Part shown: in pieces, positions 20,216-28,478 of the stretch
How positions within the stretch are numbered: the first letter of the stretch is position 1
Layout: each line of letters starts with the position of its first letter
From: a virus
DNA: 42,557 nt
Reading direction: 5' to 3' (one strand)
Virus record (IMG/VR): IMGVR_UViG_3300046463_001303
Span: 1 to 42,557 of that record
Notes under the pieces: generated by a model
What the model was told of the DNA's origin: nothing
The model's input: the letters and a program-made list of their open reading frames with translations, nothing else
Databases searched by the model: none
Position numbers and translations under genes: made by a program

Positions 20216-20273
20216 CTTCCAGACCACGCTGGGCCGCACGCGCAGATTTTTTTCCCCGCACAGGTTTCTGTTA

Positions 20274-20780
20274 ATGGCTTTAACACCCAAGAAACGCGCC
20301 TTTATCGACGCGGTGAGGGGAGGTGCGTCCAATCGAGACGCAGCCGTTGCAGCGGGATGCCCCGAAAAATCAGCCTCCGCAGCGGGTTCGCGGCTCGCGA
20401 AAGATCGCGACGTTGTGCTCGAACTCCAAAAGCTGAACGCCCTGTACCCCAATGCCGGTGGTGTTAAAGCTGTTAAAGGCCCCGGCGACGTTGAACAGCC
20501 AGGCTTGCCTGAAGATGAAGCGGCGCCCGAGACGTTCGACCTGGCTCGGGGCATCGGCCACCGGGATCCCAAGGACTACCTACTGGCGGTCATGAACGAC
20601 CTCGGCAGCGAGGCAAAGCTTCGGGTAGATGCCGCCAAAGCGCTGATGCCCTTCATGCACCAACGCAAAGGTGAGGGTGGCAAGAAGGATCAGGCGAAAG
20701 AAAAAGCCGCCGGCGCCGCCCAAGGCAAATTCGGCGTCCGTGCGCCGCCGCAACTACGCTCAATCCCGGGTGGTAAGTGA
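20274..20780 (+). CDS. Terminase small subunit
   Basis: 168 residues. MALTPKKRAFIDAVRGGASN and AVAAGCPEKSASAAGSRLAK form the N-terminal HTH that recognises the packaging site. The middle (DPKDYLLAVMNDLGSEAKLR) is helical for oligomerisation, and the tail is basic and Gly-rich. It overlaps TerL by one base (TGATG), the standard pair. It forms a ring that loads the large subunit on DNA. Confidence 0.85.
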   Translation: MALTPKKRAFIDAVRGGASNRDAAVAAGCPEKSASAAGSRLAKDRDVVLELQKLNALYPNAGGVKAVKGPGDVEQPGLPEDEAAPETFDLARGIGHRDPKDYLLAVMNDLGSEAKLRVDAAKALMPFMHQRKGEGGKKDQAKEKAAGAAQGKFGVRAPPQLRSIPGGK

Positions 20781-22465
20781 TGGAATGGTCCACGGCCTGC
20801 ACCGACTGGGAACGGCGCATCGTTGCCAAGGAATCACTGATACCCCACGGGCCTCTGTTCCCCGGCTCGGCGGCTGAGGCCCTCGAAGTGTTCGGCGCGC
20901 TGCGCATGGTGGATGCCACCGGCAGCCCGCTGATGTGCGAGACCGTCCGGGCCTGGGTCAACGAATTCGTTGCCGCCATATTCGGCGCCTACGACCCTGA
21001 TGAGGGTAGGCGCAAGATTCAAGAGTTCATGCTCCTGATCAGCAAGAAGAACGGCAAGTCCACCATCGCCGCGGGCATCATGCTGACGGCGCTGATCCTG
21101 AATTGGCGTCCATCGGGAGAGTTCATCATCCTGGCGCCGACCAAGGAAATTGCCGACAACTCCTATCTGCCGATCCGCGACATGATCAACGCCGACGAGG
21201 ACTTGGCGGCGCTTATCCAGGTGCAGAACCACATCCGCACGGTCACCCACCGGGAAACCGGCGCGACCTTGAAGGTGGTGGCTGCCGACAACGATACGGT
21301 GTCGGGAAAAAAGGCCATTGGGATTTTCATTGACGAACTATGGGTATTCGGCAAGCGCCACGGCGCCGAGGCGATGCTCCGGGAGGCCACTGGCGGCCTG
21401 GCATCGAGGCCTGAAGGCTTCGTGATTTACGCTACTACCCAGTCGGACGATCCACCGGCAGGGGTGTTTCGGCAGAAGCTGTTGTACGCCCGTGCAGTAC
21501 GGGACGGCCTGACGGTGGACAAGTCGTTCCTGCCGGTGCTCTACGAGTTCCCGAAAGCCATGCTTGACGTTGGTGCGCATCGCGAGCCGGCAAATGCTTA
21601 CGTGACCAACCCCAACTTGGGGCTTTCCGTGGATGTTCAATTCATTGAGCGCGGCTACGCCCAGGCGCAGCTAGACGGTGAAGAGTCGTTCCGCGGCTTC
21701 CTGGCCAAGCACCTGAACGTCGAGATCGGCCTGGCTCTTTTATCGAACCGATGGGCAGGCACAGACTTCTGGGAAGTGCAGGCCAAGGTTCCCAAATTGA
21801 CCTTCGAGCAGCTGCTCGACCGCTGTGAAGTAGTCGATCTAGGCATCGATGGTGGCGGCCTTGACGACTTGCTTGGCTTCGCCGCCGTGGGCCGCGACAA
21901 GCGCACGCGCGAATGGCTGATCTGGACGCGGGCGTGGGCTCACCCTTCGGTGCTTGAGCGCCGTAAGGCAGAAGCCCCTCGATTCCACGATTTCGCAAAG
22001 GACGGCGACCTGGTGCTGGTGCAGGCCATCGGCGATGACCTGGAAGAGCTTTCGGAGCTGGCTGGCGCGGTGGAAAAGCGCGGTCTACTCGATCAGGTTG
22101 GAATCGACCCGGCCGGAGTCGGAGGGATCATCGACGCGCTGGTCTCCGCAGGCGTTCCGCAGGAAAAAATCATTGGGATTTCCCAGGGCTGGAAGCTCGG
22201 GGGCGCCATTAAGACGGCCGAACGCAAGCTAGCCGAGGGCGTTTTGATCCACGGCGGCCAGCCCATGATGGCCTGGTGCTGTGGCAACGCCCGGGTCGAG
22301 CCGCGCGGGAACGCTATTTTGATCACGAAACAAGCGTCCGGGTCGGCAAAAATTGACCCCCTGATGGCGTTTTTCAACGCTGTTTCGCTGATGTCGCTCA
22401 ATCCTGAGAGCAAAGGCGGGATGGATGACTACCTGAATCGCGGATTCTTTGGACTCGTAGGCTGA
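20780..22465 (+). CDS. terL: Terminase large subunit (HK97-like)
   Basis: 561 residues. The Walker A variant is SKKNGKST (residues 88-95, lysine 93) and Walker B is GIFIDE (181-186). The adenine-binding region and the LAPTKEIAD coupling segment lie between. The C-terminal nuclease has acidic residues in LGIDGGGLDD and VGIDPAGVGG. It cuts the concatemer and pumps DNA into the prohead. ATG 20780 is preferred to GTG 20777 because of the TGATG coupling. The length is standard for the family. Confidence 0.97.
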   Translation: MEWSTACTDWERRIVAKESLIPHGPLFPGSAAEALEVFGALRMVDATGSPLMCETVRAWVNEFVAAIFGAYDPDEGRRKIQEFMLLISKKNGKSTIAAGIMLTALILNWRPSGEFIILAPTKEIADNSYLPIRDMINADEDLAALIQVQNHIRTVTHRETGATLKVVAADNDTVSGKKAIGIFIDELWVFGKRHGAEAMLREATGGLASRPEGFVIYATTQSDDPPAGVFRQKLLYARAVRDGLTVDKSFLPVLYEFPKAMLDVGAHREPANAYVTNPNLGLSVDVQFIERGYAQAQLDGEESFRGFLAKHLNVEIGLALLSNRWAGTDFWEVQAKVPKLTFEQLLDRCEVVDLGIDGGGLDDLLGFAAVGRDKRTREWLIWTRAWAHPSVLERRKAEAPRFHDFAKDGDLVLVQAIGDDLEELSELAGAVEKRGLLDQVGIDPAGVGGIIDALVSAGVPQEKIIGISQGWKLGGAIKTAERKLAEGVLIHGGQPMMAWCCGNARVEPRGNAILITKQASGSAKIDPLMAFFNAVSLMSLNPESKGGMDDYLNRGFFGLVG

Positions 22466-22467
22466 CT

Positions 22468-23682
22468 ATGGCATTTCGTTGGTACAACCCACTGACGTGG
22501 CGCTTTTTCGGCTACGACGATCCGGTCACCGGTGACTACGTCGAGGTCGATCTGGAGATCGGCGGCAAGCGCACAAAGGCCGGCGTGCGGATCACCTCAA
22601 AGAACGCTATGACCGTCGGTATTGTCTGGTCGTGCGTGAAGATCCTATGTGAGTCGGTATCCGGCCTGCCTCTGAAGCTCTACGACGACAAGGACGGCAA
22701 GCGGGTGGTGGTGCCCTATGGGGATCGCATGGCGCGCTTGCTGCGTAAGCCGAACCCGTTCATGACCAGGCTGAATTTTCTCAAGGCCGCTGTGGTGAAC
22801 ATGGCGCTGCGCGGTTCCAGCTTCAACCTCATCGAGCGATCTGACAACGGCGATCCCATCGGTTTCATTCCGCTTCCCTGCGACGCGGTCGAGATCAACC
22901 TCGACGAGGGCTTGCTGTACTGGGTGACCCTCGGTGGCGAGCGGTTCGCAGTATCGCCAGAAAACATGCTGCACTTCCGGCTGTTCAGCAGCGACGGGAT
23001 CAACGCCATGTCGCCGATCGAGTATCAGGCGGAGAGCATGGGGCTCGCCAAAGCCGCGCAAGATTGGTCGGCTCACTTCATGCGCAAAGGTGGGTTTACC
23101 GGCGGATACGTGATTTACGAGCAGTTCCTTACGACCGAACAGCAGGCCCAGGTGATGGCGAAATTCCCCGATGTGCGCAAAGGCGACGCCGCCGACATCG
23201 GGAAAATGGCTATTTTGCAGGGCAACCCGAAGATCGTTCCCGCAGGGCTGAGCCAAAAAGATAGCCAGTTCATCGAATCGCAGCAGTTTCAGGAAGAGGC
23301 ATTGGCCGGCGTCTGGGGTGTACCGCTGTACCTGGCCAACCGAGCCAGCAAGACATCGATCATGGGCTCGAATCTGGAGCAGCAAACCAGCGGGTTTGTC
23401 ACCTTCGGGCTGAAGCCCTATCTCGACGCCATTGAAGATGAGCTCAACGACAAGCTCTTCGCGGGCACGCCTCGATTTGTCGAGTTCATTGTGGAGGGCC
23501 TGCTGCGCGCTGATAGCGCCGGCCGCGCAGCCTATTACACCGCGGCTTTGGGCGGATCGAGCGGCTCTGGGTGGATGGCCATCAATGAGGTCAGGGAAAA
23601 GGAAAACCTCTCGCCGCTGGTAGGGGATCAATACAACCAGGTCACCCGCTGGGAGATGCAGACCAATGCAAACAAAGATTGA
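22468..23682 (+). CDS. Portal protein (HK97 family)
   Basis: 404 residues. Typical HK97 portal features are KNAMTVGIVWSCVKILCESV, a PFMTRLNFLKAAVVNMALRG segment, and the end KENLSPLVGDQYNQ. It forms the dodecameric vertex ring through which DNA passes. It starts 2 bases after TerL and its end overlaps the protease gene by 17 bases. Confidence 0.95.
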   Translation: MAFRWYNPLTWRFFGYDDPVTGDYVEVDLEIGGKRTKAGVRITSKNAMTVGIVWSCVKILCESVSGLPLKLYDDKDGKRVVVPYGDRMARLLRKPNPFMTRLNFLKAAVVNMALRGSSFNLIERSDNGDPIGFIPLPCDAVEINLDEGLLYWVTLGGERFAVSPENMLHFRLFSSDGINAMSPIEYQAESMGLAKAAQDWSAHFMRKGGFTGGYVIYEQFLTTEQQAQVMAKFPDVRKGDAADIGKMAILQGNPKIVPAGLSQKDSQFIESQQFQEEALAGVWGVPLYLANRASKTSIMGSNLEQQTSGFVTFGLKPYLDAIEDELNDKLFAGTPRFVEFIVEGLLRADSAGRAAYYTAALGGSSGSGWMAINEVREKENLSPLVGDQYNQVTRWEMQTNANKD

Positions 23683-24310
23683 AGTACCGTTCGAGCTCAA
23701 GGCCGTCGATGACGCCGGCAATTTCGAGGGCTATGCGTCGGTGTTCAACAACGTCGACCTGGGTGACGACGTGATCCTCCCGGGCGCCTTCACCAAGGTG
23801 AAGACAACCCGTGGTGGTCGCCTGAAGCTGGCCTTATTCCACGACCTCACTCGCCTGGTCGGCTCTTCGGAGTTCGTGCAGGACAGTCATGGCTTATTCC
23901 TGAAGGGCAAGATCAACCTTGCCGTCAGCTACGCACGCGATGCGTACGAGCTGATGAAGGAAGGCACTCTGGACAGCATGTCCATCGGCTTCAACACACT
24001 GCTTTCGAGCTTCGAAGAGCGGGGCGGCCGGCAGATCCGCATCATCAAGGAGGCCGAACTGTGGGAGGCCTCCATCGTCCCCTTCGGCATGAACCCGGAG
24101 GCGACCATCACCGACGTGAAGTCGGATATCAGAATTTTTGAGAAGGCCCTGCGCGATCGAATGGGGCTTTCTCAGAAGGAGGCGGCTGCGGTCGCCTCGC
24201 TCGGCTACCAGGCAGTGCACCGTGACGGTGACACCCAGGCCACGGCGATCGTGGATGAGCTGAAAGCAATCTCCCAACTGTTCAACACTCAATTTGGAGT
24301 TCAGCCATGA
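23666..24310 (+). CDS. Prohead protease (HK97 family)
   Basis: 214 residues. FELKAVDDAGNFEGYASVFN begins the serine protease fold; the catalytic histidine is H59 in ALFHD and the serine lies in LDSMSIGF (S104/S106). LWEASIVPFGMNPEA closes the domain, and a helical tail follows. It removes the capsid delta domain during maturation. Length and context match family members. Confidence 0.93.
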   Translation: MQTKIEVPFELKAVDDAGNFEGYASVFNNVDLGDDVILPGAFTKVKTTRGGRLKLALFHDLTRLVGSSEFVQDSHGLFLKGKINLAVSYARDAYELMKEGTLDSMSIGFNTLLSSFEERGGRQIRIIKEAELWEASIVPFGMNPEATITDVKSDIRIFEKALRDRMGLSQKEAAAVASLGYQAVHRDGDTQATAIVDELKAISQLFNTQFGVQP

Positions 24311-25509
24311 CCGCTGACGTTAAAGAAATCCGTGACTCCCTCGAAAAACAATTGAAAGAGGGTTTCGGCGGCCTGCAGCAGAAGTACGATGCAATCTCGG
24401 ATGACCTGCAGAAGGGCAATACCGCCTCGGCCGAGATGAAAAAGCAGATCGAAAACCAGAAGGGTGAGATCGAGCGCGTCATCGAGCAAGTGCAAAAGCT
24501 CGAAGAAAAAGGCGTTCGACTGCGCACCCCGGGCGGCGAAAAGAAGGGCTTCATCGACTTCGTGAAGGGCAACGATGCCTACAAGGGTCTGATTCAGAAG
24601 AATCAGAACTCCGCCGAGATCGAAATCAGCAAGTCCGACATGGCCAGCATGTCTGAAACCAAGGTTACCAGCGCCGGCTTGGTAATTCCCCAGTACGATC
24701 CGGTGATTCAGGACGTGCCTCGCCAGAACCTGCTGATTCGCGACCTCATCCCGAGCACTCCGGTGAGCGGCCAGTCCTACAGCTACTTCATCGAAAACGT
24801 TCACACTCTGGGCGCTGGCATGGTGGCTGAAGGCGCTGCGAAGCCGACCAGCAGCGTAACCTTCACGCAGAAAACCGACACAGTGAAGAAAATCGCGGTG
24901 TGGATGCCGGTGACCGACGAAGCGCTGGACGATGTTCCTCAGCTCTACGCTTACATCCAGGAACTGCTGCGCTACGACCTGAAACTGACCGAAGAAGGCC
25001 AGATCCTGAAGGGCGACGGCACTGGCAACAACCTGAACGGCGTGATGACCCAGGCGACCGCCTTCGACAGCACCTTGGCCAAGGCCGGCGACACCGCCAT
25101 CGACACCGTGCGCCGCGCGATCTACCAGGTGCGCAAGCAGTCCAAGCGCGCTGCTGATGCCGTGGTCATGACCGACCTCGACTGGATGAACATCGAACTG
25201 CAGAAGGACGGTGAAAACCGTTACTTGTTCGCCAACCTGCAGGGCCTGGTCACGCCAGTGCTTTGGGGCCGCCCTGTAGTGGCTTCCGACAGTATGGACG
25301 AAGGCGACGGTACCGATACCGGCGGCGAATTCCTGACCGGCTCGTTCAGCCAGGGCGCCCGTATCTACGACCGCATGGCCTTCACCGTGAAGGTCGGCAT
25401 GATCAACGACGACTTCGTCAAGAACCAGCGCGTTATTCTCGTCGAAGAGCGCCTGGGTCTGGCAGTGCGTCGTCCTTACGCATTCGTGAAGGGCCGCTTC
25501 GCGGCCTAA
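24307..25509 (+). CDS. Major capsid protein (HK97 fold)
   Basis: 400 residues. The N-terminal ~75 form a coiled-coil delta domain (IENQKGEIERVIEQVQKLEE) acting as scaffold and removed by the protease. The rest shows the HK97 fold: LIPSTPVSGQSYSYFIENVH, VAEGAAKPTSSVTFTQKTDT, ILKGDGTGNNLNGVMTQATA, PVVASDSMDEGDGTDTGGEF. Its ATG overlaps the protease stop. Covalent cross-linking residues cannot be judged by eye. Confidence 0.97.
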   Translation: MTADVKEIRDSLEKQLKEGFGGLQQKYDAISDDLQKGNTASAEMKKQIENQKGEIERVIEQVQKLEEKGVRLRTPGGEKKGFIDFVKGNDAYKGLIQKNQNSAEIEISKSDMASMSETKVTSAGLVIPQYDPVIQDVPRQNLLIRDLIPSTPVSGQSYSYFIENVHTLGAGMVAEGAAKPTSSVTFTQKTDTVKKIAVWMPVTDEALDDVPQLYAYIQELLRYDLKLTEEGQILKGDGTGNNLNGVMTQATAFDSTLAKAGDTAIDTVRRAIYQVRKQSKRAADAVVMTDLDWMNIELQKDGENRYLFANLQGLVTPVLWGRPVVASDSMDEGDGTDTGGEFLTGSFSQGARIYDRMAFTVKVGMINDDFVKNQRVILVEERLGLAVRRPYAFVKGRFAA

Positions 25510-25530
25510 TCGTTCACCCCGCAGCTCAAT

Positions 25531-25547
25531 GGGGGTCGATGACCCCC
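25531..25547 (+). other. Perfect hairpin after the capsid gene
   Basis: GGGGGTC and GACCCCC pair completely around the loop GAT, 21 bases after the capsid stop. There is no T run, so it is not a terminator; it may protect the 3' end of the capsid message or mark a processing point. Confidence 0.55.
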
Positions 25548-25565
25548 TATCGTTAGGAGATTGCA

Positions 25566-25769
25566 ATGAATATCACCGCACTCTGGGGCTTCCATGGTGA
25601 CGCCGAGAAACTCGGCGTTCCTGCTGGCAAGGTTGTCGCTGGCGACAGCTTTGAAAACGTCGACGACGAATATGCGCATCAACTGCTCGGCAAAGGCCTG
25701 GCCGAAGAAACCGGCAAGTCAGCGGCGCCGAAATCCTCGAAACAGGCAGCACCGAAAGAGAACAAGTGA
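25566..25769 (+). CDS. Small head-region protein
   Basis: 67 residues starting MNITALWGFHGDAEKLGVPA, then an acidic middle (NVDDEYAHQLLGKGLAEETG) and a lysine- and alanine-rich tail. Small proteins of this kind follow the capsid in many HK97-like Pseudomonas phages; function unknown. TAGGAG precedes the ATG, and the stop overlaps the next gene. Confidence 0.75.
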   Translation: MNITALWGFHGDAEKLGVPAGKVVAGDSFENVDDEYAHQLLGKGLAEETGKSAAPKSSKQAAPKENK

Positions 25770-26062
25770 TGATCGAGCTACCCCTGGTGAAGACACACCT
25801 GCGTGTCGATCACGACGACGAAGACGCGCTGATTCAGGGGTATCTCGACGCCGCGCTGGCCCACGTCGAGCAGCACTGCGACCGGGTGCTGGTCGATTCC
25901 ACGCCTTTGCTCCCCGACCAGATGGCTCTGACCAAGGATGTGCAGCAAGCTGTCCTGTTATTGGTTGGCCACTGGTATGCAAATCGGGAAGCCGTAGCCA
26001 GCGGGCTCACTGAGGTGCCCTTGGCTGTCAGTCGCCTGCTCTGGTACAGGAAGAAATTCTGA
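25769..26062 (+). CDS. Head-tail connector protein (HK97 gp6-like)
   Basis: 97 residues. PLVKTHLRVDHDDEDALIQG, YLDAALAHVEQHCDRVL and AVLLLVGHWYANREAV are the family signature of the connector that sits beneath the portal ring. The ATG at 25769 overlaps the preceding stop and its stop abuts the head-closure start. Confidence 0.9.
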   Translation: MIELPLVKTHLRVDHDDEDALIQGYLDAALAHVEQHCDRVLVDSTPLLPDQMALTKDVQQAVLLLVGHWYANREAVASGLTEVPLAVSRLLWYRKKF

Positions 26063-26400
26063 TGGATGCGGGAAAACTGCGGCACCGGCTGAGCTTTCAA
26101 GCGCGTGCTGGATGGCAAGATCCTGAAACCGGTGAAAGCCTGCCTGGTGCGTGGACTGATGTCGTCACAGTCTGGGGCTCAGTCCAGCCCCTATCAGCCC
26201 GTGAGCTGCTGGCGGCTCAAGCTGCTCAGTCGGTGGCTACCAAACGGATCATTATTCGCTTCAGGCCCGGCATCGAGCCGACGATGCGGATTGTGCACCG
26301 CGGCGTGGTTTACGACATCGTCGGGCCCGCGCTTGAAGACAAGGTATCGGGCCTCGAATACCTGACGATTCTGGTTTCGGCGGGAGCAACTGATGGCTGA
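26062..26400 (+). CDS. Head closure protein
   Basis: 112 residues. AGKLRHRLSFQARAGWQDPE, WTDVVTVWGSVQPLSAREL and ATKRIIIRFRPGIEPTMRIV match the SPP1 gp16/HK97 head-closure family, a beta-barrel ring joining connector and tail. It overlaps the neck protein gene by 8 bases. Confidence 0.9.
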   Translation: MDAGKLRHRLSFQARAGWQDPETGESLPGAWTDVVTVWGSVQPLSARELLAAQAAQSVATKRIIIRFRPGIEPTMRIVHRGVVYDIVGPALEDKVSGLEYLTILVSAGATDG

Positions 26401-26836
26401 CACCATTTCCTACAAGCTCTCCGGCGCTGATGCGCTATCGGCTAAGTTTCGGGAGCTCAGCCAGGGGGTGCGCAGTCAGGTCGCCGTACCGGCCGCGAAA
26501 GACGCCATGCAGATTGTTCTTGCAGATGCTCAGGATCGGGCGTCTCGAGTGGATGACCCTGAGACCCGCAACTACCTCCCGAAGAACATCTCCCTGGTAG
26601 AGCAGAAGGCCCAGGGCGCCGAATTGGGTGCCGCCATCGTGTCGGTCGGCGTACGCAAGACCCGCGCCGGCCAGCGCGGCGGCAACACTTTCTACTGGTG
26701 GTGGGTTGAGCTCGGAACCGAGTTCGCCCGGGCGCAACCGATGCTTAGGCCTGCGCTGGCCAACAACAGAGAGGCCGTATTCAAGGAATTCTTGAGCTCG
26801 GCGAAATTCCAGCTACTCAAGTTGGGAGAGGCCTGA
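26393..26836 (+). CDS. Neck protein (HK97 gp10-like)
   Basis: 147 residues. SYKLSGADALSAKFRELSQG, followed by PAAKDAMQIVLADAQDRAS and the conserved YWWWVELGTEFARAQPMLRP, marks the HK97 gp10 family, which joins head and tail. ATG is shared with the upstream overlap, and the stop overlaps the tail-terminator start by one base. Confidence 0.9.
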   Translation: MADTISYKLSGADALSAKFRELSQGVRSQVAVPAAKDAMQIVLADAQDRASRVDDPETRNYLPKNISLVEQKAQGAELGAAIVSVGVRKTRAGQRGGNTFYWWWVELGTEFARAQPMLRPALANNREAVFKEFLSSAKFQLLKLGEA

Positions 26837-27201
26837 TGGTTGCCCCTATTTTCAAGGTCTGCGCCGTGGCGCCGGCCGTTACCGCTCTGCTTGGTTTGAA
26901 CCCAACCAGGCTCTACCCGTTTGGCGAGGCCCCGCAAGGCGTCGCGAAACCGTACGCGGTTTGGCAGGTGGTGAGCGGTTCTCCGCTCAACTTCGTGAAT
27001 GGCCAGCCGGCCACGGATCGTTACGGCCTCCAAATCGACGTTTACGCAGATACCGGCTCGGCTGCTGAGCAGGTCGCCTTGGCGATCCGCAAGGCCATCG
27101 GCCCCTACTGCTATATCACCGGCTTCAACCTCGATTCTCGCGACACCACCACCAAGAATTACCGAAAAAGCTTCGACGCTGGATGGCTGGTCGACCTGTA
27201 G
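26836..27201 (+). CDS. Tail terminator protein (DUF3168)
   Basis: 121 residues. VAPAVTALLGLNPTRLYPFG, QVVSGSPLNFVNGQPATDRY, and the late beta strands (SFDAGWLVDL) match DUF3168, lambda gpU-like. It caps the tail tube and attaches it to the head. A terminator hairpin follows. Confidence 0.9.
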   Translation: MVAPIFKVCAVAPAVTALLGLNPTRLYPFGEAPQGVAKPYAVWQVVSGSPLNFVNGQPATDRYGLQIDVYADTGSAAEQVALAIRKAIGPYCYITGFNLDSRDTTTKNYRKSFDAGWLVDL

Positions 27202-27219
27202 TCGCTGCCCGACAACCAC

Positions 27220-27241
27220 ACCCGCTCCGGCGGGTTTTTTT
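27220..27241 (+). terminator. Intergenic terminator before the tail tube gene
   Basis: ACCCGC (27220-27225) and GCGGGT (27230-27235) pair around TCCG and are followed by a T run. It would lower transcription into the tail genes unless the polymerase is antiterminated. Confidence 0.75.
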
Positions 27242-27255
27242 ATGCCCGCTAATTG

Positions 27256-27274
27256 TGATTTTCTCGGAAAATCA
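27256..27274 (+). other. Hairpin abutting the tail tube ribosome site
   Basis: TGATTTTC (27256-27263) and GAAAATCA (27267-27274) pair fully around TCG. GGGAG follows at once and the TTG start is 11 bases further on, so the stem could affect translation or protect the 5' end of a processed message. Confidence 0.55.
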
Positions 27275-27285
27275 GGGAGTGCAAA

Positions 27286-27789
27286 TTGAAAACTCAAGGT
27301 ACCGAGCTGTACGCAATCGACCCCGTTGACTTCACCGTGTTGAACGTGGGTTGCTTCACCTCCCTGGATGGCATCGACACCTCTATCGACCAGATCGAGA
27401 CCACCTGCTTCACCTCGAAGGCTCGCACCTACGAAGCCGGCCTGGCGACCCCTGGATCCGCGTCGTTCGGCATCAACATCGACACGGCTAATCCCGCACA
27501 CATTCGCTTGCACCAGCTGAAGACCGCGGGCACTACCCTGCAATGGGTTGTCGGCCTTTCTGATGGCCCCCGCGATGAAGAAAACCTGGGCGTACCGCCT
27601 ACTGTCGAGGCTACCGCTGGCGCTGATGGTGTGCGCGATTTCGTTCTGCCTACCACCCGCAGCTGGATTCCTTTCGACGGCTACATGAACAGCTTCCCGT
27701 TCACCTTCGGCCTGAATGACGTGATCAAGTCGACCATCGGGATTCAGGTTTCGGGTGAGCCTGGCCTGATCCCCGCGGAGGCTGCGTAA
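27286..27789 (+). CDS. Major tail tube protein
   Basis: 167 residues from a TTG start; no ATG or GTG lies in frame between the preceding hairpin and the conserved KTQGTELYAIDP. GGGAG is 7 bases upstream. Features of phage tail-tube proteins are FTSLDGIDTSIDQIETTCFT, PASFGINIDTAN-like strands and SFPFTFGLNDVIKSTIGIQV. A rare TTG for an abundant structural protein is notable. The protein stacks as hexamers around the tape measure. Confidence 0.85.
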   Translation: MKTQGTELYAIDPVDFTVLNVGCFTSLDGIDTSIDQIETTCFTSKARTYEAGLATPGSASFGINIDTANPAHIRLHQLKTAGTTLQWVVGLSDGPRDEENLGVPPTVEATAGADGVRDFVLPTTRSWIPFDGYMNSFPFTFGLNDVIKSTIGIQVSGEPGLIPAEAA

Positions 27790-27792
27790 CCC

Positions 27793-28158
27793 ATGAGCCA
27801 GGTATTGAGCATCGAATCGCTCCAGGCCGGCGGCGGGTTCGTCGGCGCGCCGGCCAAGAAGGAAATCACCTGGCATGCCGACGGAAAGGCCCACACCGCT
27901 ACCGTCTACGTGCGCAAGGATTCCTTTACTGCCATCTCCAGTCGCTGGGAGCAGGAAGCTCGTGGATCCGACTGGACTGCCAACCGCATCGCATCGTGCA
28001 TCTGCAACGAAGCCGGCGAGCCGGTGTTCACCGTCGACCATGTGCGCGGCTCTCCCGAGCTAGGCCATGACGGTATCACCGCCGAGCTCACCATCGCGTT
28101 GCTCGCCGTCATCTCCGAGGCCAATGGCATGCGCGAGGAAGACGCCGAAAAAAAATAA
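27793..28158 (+). CDS. Tail assembly chaperone (gpG-like)
   Basis: 121 residues. FVGAPAKKEITWHADGKAHT, VYVRKDSFTAISSRWEQEAR and LTIALLAVISEANGMREEDA match the gpG-like chaperone family that coats the tape measure. It ends GAA AAA AAA TAA; the run of eight A residues (28148-28155) is a classic slippery site allowing -1 frameshifting into the next frame, as in lambda G/GT. Confidence 0.88.
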   Translation: MSQVLSIESLQAGGGFVGAPAKKEITWHADGKAHTATVYVRKDSFTAISSRWEQEARGSDWTANRIASCICNEAGEPVFTVDHVRGSPELGHDGITAELTIALLAVISEANGMREEDAEKK

Positions 28159-28475
28159 CGCCCGCCGATGAGTTCTGGCATTCGCTGGTGCTCAACGGAA
28201 TCGGCGGGCGAACGGTTGAAGAAGCCAAGGCCAGCATGAGCTACCCCGAGTTCCTGTCCTGGCAGGCCTATGAACGGCAGACCGGTCAGCTCAATTTGGG
28301 GTTGCGGCTGGAGCAAGGCATCGCGCTGCTAGCGACCATCTTCAATCGTGGCTTTGGTGGCAAGGCCGAGTTTTCAGACTTTCTCCCAGACCGCCAGCCG
28401 GTACCAGAGCCGGTGCAAGAAGCAGGCGCCATGGGCATGGATATTTTGCGGCTGCTCAAGGCAGCGAAAAGGTGA
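28155..28475 (+). CDS. gpT part of the frameshifted tail chaperone (gpGT)
   Basis: A frame open from the slippery site, read -1 relative to gpG: after the A run it reads ITPADEFWHSLVLNGIGGRT, then SYPEFLSWQAYERQTGQLNL and ILRLLKAAKR. There is no ribosome site or credible start of its own (a GTG at 28188 is poor), which supports expression only as a G-T fusion of about 227 residues. The T region recruits the tail tube protein. Confidence 0.8.
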   Translation: MTPADEFWHSLVLNGIGGRTVEEAKASMSYPEFLSWQAYERQTGQLNLGLRLEQGIALLATIFNRGFGGKAEFSDFLPDRQPVPEPVQEAGAMGMDILRLLKAAKR

Positions 28476-28478
28476 ATT

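Noticed and set aside
24301-25566. 421-codon leftward frame antisense to the capsid gene
   Set aside because: A shadow of biased codon use in the capsid gene; no ribosome site, promoter or family signature.
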